Below are positions 1 through 5,529 of a stretch of DNA of 7,047 nt, in pieces. Location of the stretch: assembly GCA_937871985.1 (NCBI GenBank), contig CALMPB010000055.1, forward strand, positions 1-7,047. The letters are read 5' to 3'. Origin of the DNA: an uncultured Burkholderiaceae bacterium (GTDB lineage: Bacteria > Pseudomonadota > Gammaproteobacteria > Burkholderiales > Burkholderiaceae). The position numbers and the translations under genes are program-made. Positions within the stretch are counted from its first letter, which is position 1, and the number at the start of each line of letters is the position of its first letter. The notes under the pieces were generated by a model, which saw only the letters and a list, made by a program, of their open reading frames with translations, made no database searches and was not told the origin of the DNA.

Positions 1-309
1 CGATGCCTGGCCGGCGGTCTCGGGGGCAGGCACGGCGCCGCGCGCAACCGGGGCCGGGCGGCTGGGCGCGGCCAGCTCGAAAGCCACCTGCACCGGCCGC
101 TTGTACCACTCAGTGGCCAGGTCTTCGATTTGATGTAAGAAATTCTTGCGCACCCAGTCCAGCTTGAACCGGTTGGGCGCGGACACGCGCAACACCGCCT
201 GCGACTCATCGAACGCAAGCGGAACCAGGGGGCGTATCCAGGCGCTAATTTGCTGGGGAGGAAGTTCTTGCTCTAGCTGACGCAGGCAAGTCTGCCAAAA
301 TTCGTTCAT
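1..309 (-). CDS. dnaA: DnaA, chromosomal replication initiator, N-terminal part only
   Basis: DnaA is the AAA+ initiator that binds DnaA boxes and melts oriC. Reading the minus strand from the ATG at 309-307 gives 103 codons without a stop up to the window edge. The protein opens with MNEFWQTCLRQLEQELP, followed by WIRPL and APNRFKLDWVRKNF, which is the domain I pattern (self-association, DnaB and DiaA contacts). From about residue 85 it becomes Pro/Ala-rich, as expected for the start of the flexible domain II linker. The AAA+ domain III and the DNA-binding domain IV lie beyond the left edge. The Shine-Dalgarno match is weak (GGTGG close to the start). The gene diverges from rpmH, the usual arrangement, and a perfect DnaA box 47 bases upstream of the start suggests autoregulation. 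Identity is secure; the protein is truncated only by the window. Confidence 0.96.
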   Translation of the reverse strand, partial: MNEFWQTCLRQLEQELPPQQISAWIRPLVPLAFDESQAVLRVSAPNRFKLDWVRKNFLHQIEDLATEWYKRPVQVAFELAAPSRPAPVARGAVPAPETAGQAS

Positions 310-355
310 GTCCACCACTTCAGTAAACCTCGATTCTACCCTGTTGAACGGCAAG

Positions 356-364
356 TTATCCACA
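356..364 (+). promoter_or_regulatory. Perfect consensus DnaA box (TTATCCACA)
   Basis: TTATCCACA matches the established 9-mer TTATNCACA exactly. It lies between dnaA and rpmH, 47 bases upstream of the dnaA start and downstream of the candidate dnaA -10, so it could mediate dnaA autorepression or form part of oriC. Two weaker 7-of-9 matches lie nearby: TTATGCTAA at 392-400 and TTATCCATG at 623-631, the latter overlapping the rpmH start codon. I found no second perfect box on either strand of this spacer, so an origin call is not justified by the boxes alone. Confidence 0.8.
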
Positions 365-390
365 AGCCGGGATACAAAACGTTCCTAGTA

Positions 391-420
391 TTTATGCTAA
401 GCAGTTGACTAATTTCACAA
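391..420 (-). promoter_or_regulatory. Candidate dnaA promoter (sigma70-like)
   Basis: On the minus strand, TTGTGA (415-420) and CATAAA (391-396) are separated by 18 bases, each matching the -35/-10 consensus at 4 of 6 positions. The predicted start near 384 gives a leader of about 75 bases containing the DnaA box. It overlaps the oppositely oriented candidate rpmH promoter. This rests on eye matching only; other spacings in this AT-rich stretch are possible. Confidence 0.35.
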
Positions 421-433
421 AGTTTGCTGAAAT
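405..433 (+). promoter_or_regulatory. Candidate rpmH operon promoter (sigma70-like)
   Basis: TTGACT (405-410, 5 of 6) is followed after 17 bases by TGAAAT (428-433, 4 of 6). Transcription would start near 440 and give a leader of about 190 bases before rpmH, containing the two hairpins listed separately. No better match stands out between here and the gene. The assignment comes from consensus matching alone. Confidence 0.42.
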
Positions 434-457
434 AGTGGGCTTTCTCACAATTTACAG

Positions 458-480
458 GCCGCGCAACCCTTTTGCGCGGC
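458..480 (+). repeat. Perfect inverted repeat in the rpmH leader
   Basis: Arms GCCGCGCAA (458-466) and TTGCGCGGC (472-480) are perfectly complementary around the 5-base spacer CCCTT. As RNA this is a very stable 9-bp stem early in the probable rpmH leader. No T tract follows on either strand, so it is not a standard intrinsic terminator. It may stabilise the 5' end of the transcript or be a leader regulatory element; the function is unknown. Confidence 0.7.
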
Positions 481-569
481 GACGCCTTGGCGCGAATTGA
501 AAACTTGGTGGGGAAAATCAGGTGGCGCCTTCGTTCGTTGCAACGGCTGGCCATACATACCCACTAACC

Positions 570-587
570 GCCGCCGCTTCCGGCGGC
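570..587 (+). repeat. GC-rich hairpin upstream of rpmH
   Basis: GCCGCCG (570-576) pairs with CGGCGGC (581-587) across a CTTC tetraloop, a strong 7-bp stem 41 bases before the rpmH start. The run CTTTTTAGCTCTTTTATTT follows about 14 bases later. That is too far for a normal terminator, but it gives rpmH an unstructured, U-rich translation start region. rpmH itself has only a weak Shine-Dalgarno sequence (TTGGA). Confidence 0.6.
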
Positions 588-628
588 AAGCAGGCAACCG
601 CTTTTTAGCTCTTTTATTTGGATTATCC

Positions 629-763
629 ATGAAACGCACATTCCAACCTTCCGTTACCCGCCGCAAGCGCACCCATGGTTTTCTCGTACGCATGAAAACC
701 CGTGGCGGCCGCGCCGTCATCAATGCGCGCCGTGCCAAGGGCCGCAAGCGCCTGGCCGTCTAA
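629..763 (+). CDS. rpmH: 50S ribosomal protein L34
   Basis: L34 is a small, very basic protein of the large ribosomal subunit that lies buried among 23S rRNA helices. The 44-residue product begins [18 protein letters not shown], continues with [19 protein letters not shown] and ends KRLAV, which is the full family pattern at its usual length of 44-46 residues. An ATG-initiated reading starts here. The same frame is open upstream to 497, but the residues there do not look like L34 and 629 is the conserved start. It is the first gene of the plus-strand cluster, diverges from dnaA and is followed after 47 bases by rnpA. Identity is essentially certain. Confidence 0.98.
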   Translation: MKRTFQPSVTRRKRTHGFLVRMKTRGGRAVINARRAKGRKRLAV

Positions 764-765
764 GC

Positions 766-798
766 CAGCTTGGCCCAGCCAAGGCTGTCCCCTTGGCT
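766..798 (+). promoter_or_regulatory. Two mutually exclusive hairpins between rpmH and rnpA
   Basis: Hairpin A pairs CAGCTTGGC (766-774) with GCCAAGGCTG (778-787), nine pairs with one bulged G and a 3-base loop. Hairpin B pairs AGCCAAGG (777-784) perfectly with CCTTGGCT (791-798) around a 6-base loop. Both need the middle segment 777-787, so only one can form at a time. Neither is followed by a T run. Hairpin B ends 12 bases before the rnpA ATG, where no Shine-Dalgarno sequence is visible. The pairing is seen directly; a role in setting rnpA output relative to the abundant L34, or in RNA processing, is inference. Confidence 0.55.
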
Positions 799-810
799 AC
801 GATCCAGCCC

Positions 811-1173
811 ATGCGTGCCACGTTCACTCCCGCGGCGCGCCTGCACCGCCCCTCGGAATACGCCGCCTCTCTTAAGGGCAAACGTATCGCCAGAGGGGCT
901 TTGTTTGTTGTAACAACGCCGCGCAACCCTGTGGAAGAAAGCGGGCAGGCACGTCTGGGGCTCATCATCGCCAAACGTTTTGCCGCCAGGGCGGTCACCC
1001 GCAATGCCATCAAACGCGTCATTCGCGAAGCATTCCGGCTGCGCCGGCATAATCTTCCTCTGCGCGACTATGTATTCCGGCTACACTGCAAAGTTGGCCC
1101 GCTGACACTAACCGAGCTGAAAAAGCTGGTGCGGGCCGAAATCGACCTGCTTCTGGACAAGGCAATGCAATGA
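811..1173 (+). CDS. rnpA: Ribonuclease P protein component
   Basis: RnpA is the protein subunit of RNase P; it assists the catalytic RNA in removing 5' leaders from pre-tRNAs. The 120-residue basic product contains [15 protein letters not shown] followed by [10 protein letters not shown] (residues 64-73), the signature RNR helix that contacts the RNA, and a leader-binding face including R10, F32 and F76-type positions expected for the fold. I chose ATG 811 ([17 protein letters not shown]) because remembered relatives begin in this way. A TTG at 793 in the same frame would add six residues (L/M-ATIQP) without family support. No clear Shine-Dalgarno precedes 811, and a hairpin ends at 798. The stop overlaps the yidD start (ATGA), indicating translational coupling. 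Confidence 0.93.
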   Translation: MRATFTPAARLHRPSEYAASLKGKRIARGALFVVTTPRNPVEESGQARLGLIIAKRFAARAVTRNAIKRVIREAFRLRRHNLPLRDYVFRLHCKVGPLTLTELKKLVRAEIDLLLDKAMQ

Positions 1174-1415
1174 GCCGCTCTATCGCTCAAGCGCTGCTAA
1201 TCGCCCCCATCCGGTTCTACCGGTATTTCCTTAGCCCCTGGCTGGGCCGCAATTGTCGCTTCACCCCGACCTGCTCCGCCTACGCCATCGAGGCCATCGA
1301 AATCCATGGGCCGATACGCGGGCTTTGGCTGGCCGTATGCCGCATTGCCCGTTGCAACCCGTGGTGTCACGGCGGCTGCGATCCCGTCCCTGGGTCGAAG
1401 CACGTGTGCGAGTAG
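1170..1415 (+). CDS. yidD: YidD, membrane protein insertion efficiency factor
   Basis: YidD is a small inner-membrane-associated protein that aids insertion of YidC-dependent proteins. The 81-residue product has the expected amphipathic start ([15 protein letters not shown], residues 12-26), the hallmark [11 protein letters not shown] (29-39), then [21 protein letters not shown] and the terminal DPVP motif (71-74). The start overlaps rnpA by four bases and is preceded by an AAGG Shine-Dalgarno (1159-1162), 7 bases from the ATG. Beyond the common cysteines (29, 35, 62) it has C57, C66, C70 and C80, so seven in total. The segment before DPVP reads CHGGC, where relatives often have a HPGGY-like sequence. 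Its place between rnpA and yidC is the canonical one. Confidence 0.95.
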   Translation: MSRSIAQALLIAPIRFYRYFLSPWLGRNCRFTPTCSAYAIEAIEIHGPIRGLWLAVCRIARCNPWCHGGCDPVPGSKHVCE

Positions 1416-1423
1416 GCCTTTCA

Positions 1424-1443
1424 CGGGCATGCCCGCTCTTTTT
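1424..1443 (+). terminator. Weak possible terminator after yidD
   Basis: CGGGCATGCCCG (1424-1435) is a 12-base perfect palindrome, followed after three bases by TTTTT (1439-1443). With a 4-base loop the stem is only 4 bp, so termination would be weak at best. The remaining yidD-yidC spacer holds another small inverted repeat, CGTTA-AAC-TAACG (1481-1493), and GAGC-TTTT-GCTC (1493-1504). I see no convincing yidC promoter there, so partial read-through from the rpmH operon is likely. Confidence 0.3.
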
Positions 1444-1527
1444 GAATACCCGCAGGCTCAACTGCCGTTCAGTTGGGTTACGTTAAACTAACGAGCTTTT
1501 GCTCAGCTTTAACTTGAAACAGGCGCT

Positions 1528-3228
1528 ATGGATATCCGACGCACCGTCCTCTGGATGATTTTCTCTTTCTCGCTCTTGCTGTTGTGGAACAACTGGCAAG
1601 TGCATACCGGCAAGCCGTCGTTGTTCGGCGAATGGGGCCTGACCCAAACCAGCAAGACGCCCGCCAAGCCCAGCGTCGCCGGCGCCCCGGCCAAGCCCGC
1701 CGACACCAGCGTTCCCTCGGGTGTGACCGCCAGCACGGCTCCTGCCGCCACGGGCGGTGTGCCCGAGAACGCCCGGAAGGACGTCAGCCCATCGGAAAAA
1801 GTCAACATCAAGACCGATGTCTACGACCTGACCTTCGACACGACGGGCGCGCAACTGGTCAAGGCCGAGCTCACCAAGTTCACCGACCTGGAAGATCCCA
1901 GCAAGCCCATGGTGCTGCTGGACGACTCCGCGCACTCCATCTACATGGCGCAAACCGGCGTCGTCGGCGCGCCGCAAGGGCAAAGCTTCCCCACCCACCT
2001 GACCCCCTTCCGCCTGGTTTCGTCCGACCGCGTCATGTCCGGCGACACGCTCGACGTCGTGTTCGAAGCCCAGTCCGGCGACGTCAAGGTCGTCAAGACC
2101 TACACCCTGCACAAGGGCAGCTACGATATCGGCGTGCGCAACGATATCTACAACGTCGGCGGCAGTCCCGTTACCCCCTCGCTGTACTACCAGCTTACAC
2201 GCGATGGCAACGACCCCCCCAACACGTCGCACTTTTACAGCACGTTTACCGGCCCGGTCGTCTATTCCAGCGAAGACAAATACCAAAAGGTCAAGTTCTC
2301 GGACATCGACAAGAACAAGGCCAGCTACATCAAGCAATCCAATGACGGCTGGATAGGCATGGTGCAGCACTACTTCGCCAGCGCCTGGGTTCCGCCCGAA
2401 GGCCAGGCCCGGCAGAACGAAATCCTGCGCGTTTCCGACAATCTTTATGCGGTGCGCTCCATCGAAGCCCTGGGCACCATCGCTCCGGGCGAGCACAAGT
2501 CCGTACAGTCCAGCCTTTGGGTCGGCCCTCAGGATCAAAGCGTCATGAGCCGTGTGGCCCCTGGCCTGGACGTCGTGGTCGACTACGGTTTCCTGACCAT
2601 CATCGCCAAGCCTTTGTTCAAGCTCATGACCTGGATCCACAGCTTCGTGGGGAACTGGGGCTGGACCATCGTGGTGTTGACCCTGCTGATCAAGCTGGTG
2701 TTCTACCCGCTGTCGGCGGCCAGCTACCGATCCATGGCCAAGATGAAGCTGGTGGCTCCCCGGCTGCAGGCCCTGCGCGAGAAGTTCGGCGGCGACCGCG
2801 CCAAGATGAACCAGGCCATGATGGAGATGTACCGCACCGAGAAAATCAATCCGCTGGGCGGCTGCCTGCCCATGATTGTCCAGGTGCCGGTGTTCATCGC
2901 CCTGTACTGGGTGCTTCTGGGCAGCGTCGAAATGCGCGGCGCGCCCTGGATACTCTGGATCCACGACCTGTCGGCCCGCGATCCGCTGTTCATCCTGCCG
3001 GCCATCATGATGGCAACCATGTTCCTGCAGATCAAGCTGAACCCCACCCCGCCCGATCCCATGCAGGCCAAGATGATGATGTTCATGCCCTTGGTCTTCG
3101 GCGGCATGATGTTCTTCTTCCCCGCCGGCCTGGTGCTGTACTACTGCTTCAACAACGCCGTGTCGATCGCCCAGCAGCGGTTCATCATGCACAAGCTGGA
3201 AAAGGAGAGCGCCGCGGCGCACCGCTAG
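1528..3228 (+). CDS. yidC: Membrane protein insertase YidC (Oxa1 family)
   Basis: YidC inserts and folds inner-membrane proteins, alone or with SecYEG. The 566-residue product is full length for a Gram-negative YidC. A transmembrane anchor spans residues 6-21 (TVLWMIFSFSLLLLWN). A Pro/Ala/Thr-rich linker (about 43-80) leads to the periplasmic beta-rich P1 domain (about 90-340). The catalytic core has TM2 near 378-394, a cytoplasmic coiled region 400-436 (RSMAKMKLVAPRLQALREKF), TM3 near 446-464 after NPLGGCLPM, TM4 near 486-502, and TM5/6 near 517-545 (FPAGLVLYY). The groove position that is Arg366 in E. coli is Lys389 here (LLIKLVFYPL), a known type of positive substitution. The start has a weak SD (CAGG). 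It follows yidD by 112 bases and ends before a strong terminator. Confidence 0.98.
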   Translation: MDIRRTVLWMIFSFSLLLLWNNWQVHTGKPSLFGEWGLTQTSKTPAKPSVAGAPAKPADTSVPSGVTASTAPAATGGVPENARKDVSPSEKVNIKTDVYDLTFDTTGAQLVKAELTKFTDLEDPSKPMVLLDDSAHSIYMAQTGVVGAPQGQSFPTHLTPFRLVSSDRVMSGDTLDVVFEAQSGDVKVVKTYTLHKGSYDIGVRNDIYNVGGSPVTPSLYYQLTRDGNDPPNTSHFYSTFTGPVVYSSEDKYQKVKFSDIDKNKASYIKQSNDGWIGMVQHYFASAWVPPEGQARQNEILRVSDNLYAVRSIEALGTIAPGEHKSVQSSLWVGPQDQSVMSRVAPGLDVVVDYGFLTIIAKPLFKLMTWIHSFVGNWGWTIVVLTLLIKLVFYPLSAASYRSMAKMKLVAPRLQALREKFGGDRAKMNQAMMEMYRTEKINPLGGCLPMIVQVPVFIALYWVLLGSVEMRGAPWILWIHDLSARDPLFILPAIMMATMFLQIKLNPTPPDPMQAKMMMFMPLVFGGMMFFFPAGLVLYYCFNNAVSIAQQRFIMHKLEKESAAAHR

Positions 3229-3269
3229 CCTTCCTGTATAGCCCCCCGCGCTGCGCAAGCGGCGCCACG

Positions 3270-3307
3270 CCCCCTGATCCGGCGCATCGCCGATCAGGGG
3301 GTTTTTT
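3270..3307 (+). terminator. Strong intrinsic terminator after yidC
   Basis: CCCCCTGATC (3270-3279) pairs perfectly with GATCAGGGGG (3292-3301), and an inner GGCG-CAT-CGCC extends the stem after one bulged C. Six T residues follow directly (3302-3307). This is a textbook Rho-independent terminator, 41 bases past the yidC stop. It separates the ribosome/insertase operon from the catalase block downstream, so mnmE is probably not co-transcribed with yidC here. Confidence 0.93.
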
Positions 3308-3469
3308 CATGGCGGGCCGCAAGCTACCGCGGCCGCCCGCAGCCTCAACGCGCTCAATCACCCAACCTCGGGCGGCTCCCTGGTTTCTACCGCCCATGCT
3401 CCTGCGCCCTGGCGTCGACCCGCCCAGCGTCCCGACCAGACTGCGCTGCAGCCGCTTGGCCATTTTGAA
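3308..3469 (+). other. GC-rich spacer, no convincing gene
   Basis: No product is recognisable on either strand. A minus-strand frame from an ATG at 3463 stays open for 92 codons to 3185, but it runs through the yidC terminator and into the yidC 3' end, lacks a Shine-Dalgarno sequence, and is Arg/Gly-rich as antisense of GC-rich DNA tends to be. No tRNA-like fold, insertion-sequence end or repeat array was seen. It may be relic DNA left by the event that placed the catalase gene here. Confidence 0.5.
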
Positions 3470-3484
3470 ATAGCTTTTGACTAT
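3470..3484 (+). promoter_or_regulatory. OxyR-like dyad ATAG-N7-CTAT upstream of the catalase gene
   Basis: ATAG (3470-3473), seven bases, then CTAT (3481-3484) reproduces one full half of the established OxyR motif ATAG-N7-CTAT-N7-ATAG-N7-CTAT. The second half at the required spacing (3492-3495 and 3503-3506) is degenerate. The element overlaps a TTGACT (3477-3482). If OxyR binds here it could activate a promoter whose -10 is TATATT (3494-3499). Peroxide control of the catalase would make biological sense, but OxyR binding is inferred, and AT-rich DNA yields such motifs more often by chance. Confidence 0.45.
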
Positions 3485-3502
3485 TAATATATTTATATTA
3501 AT
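3483..3502 (+). promoter_or_regulatory. 20-base AT-only palindrome, probable promoter core
   Basis: ATTAATATA (3483-3491) and TATATTAAT (3494-3502) form a perfect inverted repeat around TT. It consists only of A and T inside a GC-rich chromosome and overlaps the last bases of the OxyR-like dyad. It contains -10-like hexamers such as TATATT. It may be an easily melted promoter, a regulator operator, or both. It lies about 236 bases before the catalase start. Confidence 0.5.
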
Positions 3503-3737
3503 TGTCTTTGTTTTGGTTGCTCAGACACGTAAACTTTGCCGTAAGTGCCTTGAATCATTCACCGCCAAGCCTGGCAATTGCACGGCGACAGCCTGTGCTT
3601 GCCACGGACGCGGCGAATCCAGCCAAGGCATTTCAAAAAACGCAGCCGGAAACAACCTGGGAGTCTTCCCCAAAGTTTTTCAGGCTATAAAGCGTTATGG
3701 AACAGTAGTGCCAACCTCAACTGCCAAAAGGACTGCC
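3503..3737 (+). promoter_or_regulatory. Long leader of the catalase gene, with a second -10 candidate
   Basis: If transcription starts at the AT-rich island, the catalase mRNA has a leader of roughly 220 bases. The catalase frame is open upstream to a TTG at 3477, but the added residues bear no resemblance to catalases. A second frame (3502-3690, 62 codons, TTG start) is also open without a recognisable product. TATAAA at 3686-3691 could serve as a nearer -10, although no good -35 lies 17 bases before it. The Shine-Dalgarno AAAAGGA (3726-3732) closes the region. Confidence 0.4.
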
Positions 3738-5171
3738 ATGAAAAAACTGACCACCGTTGCCGGCGCACCCGTTGCCGACGACCAAAACATCATGACCGCG
3801 GGGCCGCGGGGCCCCGCGTTGCTGCAAGACGTCTGGCTTATTGAAAAACTCGCCCACTTCGACCGCGAAGTCATCCCCGAGCGCCGCATGCATGCCAAAG
3901 GCGCCGGTGCCCACGGCACCTTCACCGTTACCCACGACATCACCCAATACACCCGCGCCAAGATATTTTCGGAAGTCGGCAAAACCACCCCCATGTTCAT
4001 CCGCTTTTCCACGGTTGCCGGGGAACGCGGCGCGGCGGACGCCGAGCGCGACATTCGCGGCGTGGCCATGAAGTTCTACACGGAAGAAGGCAACTGGGAT
4101 CTGGTCGGCAACAACACGCCGGTTTTCTTCATGCGCGACCCGCTTAAGTTTCCCGACCTGAACCATGCCGTCAAGCGCGACCCCCGCACGGGCCGGCGCA
4201 GCGCCCAGAACAACTGGGAGTTCTGGACGGGCCTGCCCGAGGCCCTGCATCAGGTCACCATCATCATGAGCGACCGCGGCATTCCCGCCGGCTTTCGCCA
4301 CATGCACCTTTTCGGCAGCCACACCTTCAGCTTCATCAACGCCAAGAACGAGCGCTACTGGGTCAAGTTCACCTTCAAGACGCAGCAAGGCATCAAGAAC
4401 TTCACCGACGCCGAAGCCGGCGCAATCATTGCCAAAGATCGCGAAAGCTCGTTGGCCGACCTGTACAACGCCATCGAAAATAAAGACTTCCCGCGCTGGA
4501 AGCTGTATATCCAGATCATGCCCGAAGCCGATGCCGGCAAGTATCACCTGAACCCCTTCGACCTCACCAAGGTCTGGCCGCACGGCGACTACCCCCTCAT
4601 CGAGGTCGGCGTGCTCGAGCTGAACCGCAATCCGGAAAACTACTTCGCCGAAGTCGAACAAGCCGCCTTCACGCCCGCCAACGTCGTTCCGGGTATCGGC
4701 TTCTCGCCCGACAAAATGCTGCAGGCCCGCCTCTTTTCCTACGGCGACACCCAGCGCTACCGCCTCGGCGTCAATCACCATCAAATCCCCGTCAATGCCG
4801 CCAAGTGTCCGGTGCATAGCTATCACCGCGACGGCGCCATGCGGGTCGACGGCAACTACGGCGGCATCACGGGCAACCAGCCCAATGCCCAGGGCGAATG
4901 GCAGGATCAGCCCGACTTCCGCGAACCGCCGCTGTCCATCGAAGGCGCGGCCGACCACTGGAACCACCGGGTCGACGAGGACTACTTCTCCCAAACCGGC
5001 AATCTGTTCCGCCTGATGAACGACACGCAAAAACAGGCCTTGTTCGACAACACGGCCAGGGCCATTGCAGGCGTCACCAAGGAAGTGCAAGCCAAGCACA
5101 TCGAGCACTGTCGCCAGGCCGACCCCGCCTATGGCGCGGGCGTCGCCGCCGCCATCAAGGCCCTGGGCTAA
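3738..5171 (+). CDS. katA: Monofunctional haem catalase, small-subunit clade 3 type
   Basis: Catalase splits 2 H2O2 into water and oxygen, usually in the cytoplasm as a haem b tetramer. The 477-residue product is the normal length of small-subunit enzymes. The start is set by ATG 3738 with AAAAGGA 5 bases upstream and by the family N-terminus ([12 protein letters not shown] at residues 20-31). Visible catalytic parts are distal His52 in [13 protein letters not shown], Asn125 in [14 protein letters not shown], and the proximal haem ligand Tyr335 in [15 protein letters not shown] with Arg331 one helical turn before. [15 protein letters not shown] (187-201) lies in the usual NADPH-binding region. 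No residue essential to the family is missing. It stands alone between its own promoter region and terminator, between yidC and mnmE. The symbol katA is by type; other catalase names are used in some species. Confidence 0.96.
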   Translation: MKKLTTVAGAPVADDQNIMTAGPRGPALLQDVWLIEKLAHFDREVIPERRMHAKGAGAHGTFTVTHDITQYTRAKIFSEVGKTTPMFIRFSTVAGERGAADAERDIRGVAMKFYTEEGNWDLVGNNTPVFFMRDPLKFPDLNHAVKRDPRTGRRSAQNNWEFWTGLPEALHQVTIIMSDRGIPAGFRHMHLFGSHTFSFINAKNERYWVKFTFKTQQGIKNFTDAEAGAIIAKDRESSLADLYNAIENKDFPRWKLYIQIMPEADAGKYHLNPFDLTKVWPHGDYPLIEVGVLELNRNPENYFAEVEQAAFTPANVVPGIGFSPDKMLQARLFSYGDTQRYRLGVNHHQIPVNAAKCPVHSYHRDGAMRVDGNYGGITGNQPNAQGEWQDQPDFREPPLSIEGAADHWNHRVDEDYFSQTGNLFRLMNDTQKQALFDNTARAIAGVTKEVQAKHIEHCRQADPAYGAGVAAAIKALG

Positions 5172-5195
5172 GCCTGGAACGACGGCAACACAGCC

Positions 5196-5224
5196 ACCCG
5201 CCCCGTGTGTACCGGGGCGGGTTT
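5196..5224 (+). terminator. Intrinsic terminator after the catalase gene
   Basis: ACCCGCCCCG (5196-5205) pairs perfectly with CGGGGCGGGT (5213-5222) around a 7-base loop, with a short TTT at the 3' side. It begins 24 bases after the catalase stop and ends just before the 3' end of the convergent YciI-like gene. The T tract is short, but the stem is strong. On the opposite strand no T run follows, so it mainly serves the catalase transcript. Confidence 0.8.
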
Positions 5225-5232
5225 CATCAGTG

Positions 5233-5529
5233 CTACAAATAGCATTTGCCGTCCAGGTACGCCTTGCGCCAGCGCGTAATGCTGATCCGCTCGAACAGCC
5301 CGCCTTTCGCGAACGGATCGTCGTTGATGAACCGCTCCGCCTCCGCACGGGTTTCCACATTCAGAATGTACAGACTGCCCGAACTGCCGATGCCGTCGTC
5401 ATCCAGCTTGGCGCCGCAAGCCAGCAGCAACGGACGGTGCGCTTCAAGATAATCCAGGTGCTTGTCCCGCAACGCCTGGCGCAAAGCGTGGGTGTGTTCC
5501 TTGTCGCTGGTATCGATCAAATACGGCAT
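5233..5529 (-). CDS. YciI-family protein (YCII domain)
   Basis: The 98-residue product matches the YciI-like alpha/beta ferredoxin-type fold family. It has an N-terminal strand (MPYLIDTSD), a helix with a conserved His (RDKHLDYLEAHRP, His24), LLLACGAKLDDDG, then GSLYILNVETRAEAERFI, and the family DPF motif (DDPFAKGGLF, residues 70-79) ending in ITRWRKAYL. YciI proteins are usually stand-alone dimers of uncertain function; a conserved His/Asp pair led to the proposal of enzymatic activity. The start ATG (5529) has AAGGAA six bases before it (minus strand of 5536-5541). The gene converges on the catalase across its terminator and diverges from mnmE. It is intact. Family assignment is good; the substrate is unknown. 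Confidence 0.88.
   Translation of the reverse strand: MPYLIDTSDKEHTHALRQALRDKHLDYLEAHRPLLLACGAKLDDDGIGSSGSLYILNVETRAEAERFINDDPFAKGGLFERISITRWRKAYLDGKCYL

Noticed and set aside
497..628. Upstream extension of the L34 frame to 497
   Set aside because: L34 is 44-46 residues in bacteria, and the extension covers the structured leader with no recognisable protein pattern.
793..810. TTG at 793 as an upstream rnpA start
   Set aside because: It would add six residues with no family support, and it falls within the right arm of hairpin B. ATG 811 matches the expected N-terminus.
458..930. Exact 13-base repeat GCCGCGCAACCCT at 458-470 and 918-930
   Set aside because: The second copy is ordinary rnpA coding sequence. 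One 13-base match in a 7-kb GC-rich window is not far from chance expectation.
1483..3258. 591-codon open frame on the minus strand opposite yidC
   Set aside because: It is a shadow of yidC: the plus-strand protein is a clear full-length YidC with all domains, and the antisense product is a His/Gln/Gly/Val-rich sequence typical of reversed GC-rich genes.
3185..3463. Minus-strand frame of 92 codons divergent from the catalase, considered as a possible regulator
   Set aside because: It has no Shine-Dalgarno, no helix-turn-helix or other motif, and it reads through the yidC terminator into yidC. It does not look like OxyR or any LysR-type protein.
3468..5248. Near-identical 12-mers AAATAGCTTTTG (3468-3479) and AAATAGCATTTG (5237-5248) flanking the catalase gene, as possible insertion repeats
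   Set aside because: The second copy encodes the C-terminus (CYL-stop) of the YciI-like protein, the match is imperfect, and no mobile-element ends are present.
3717..5360. 547-codon open frame on the minus strand opposite the catalase gene
   Set aside because: It mirrors the catalase frame and overlaps both the catalase terminator and the YciI-like gene. The residues show no family pattern, and the plus-strand catalase is complete.
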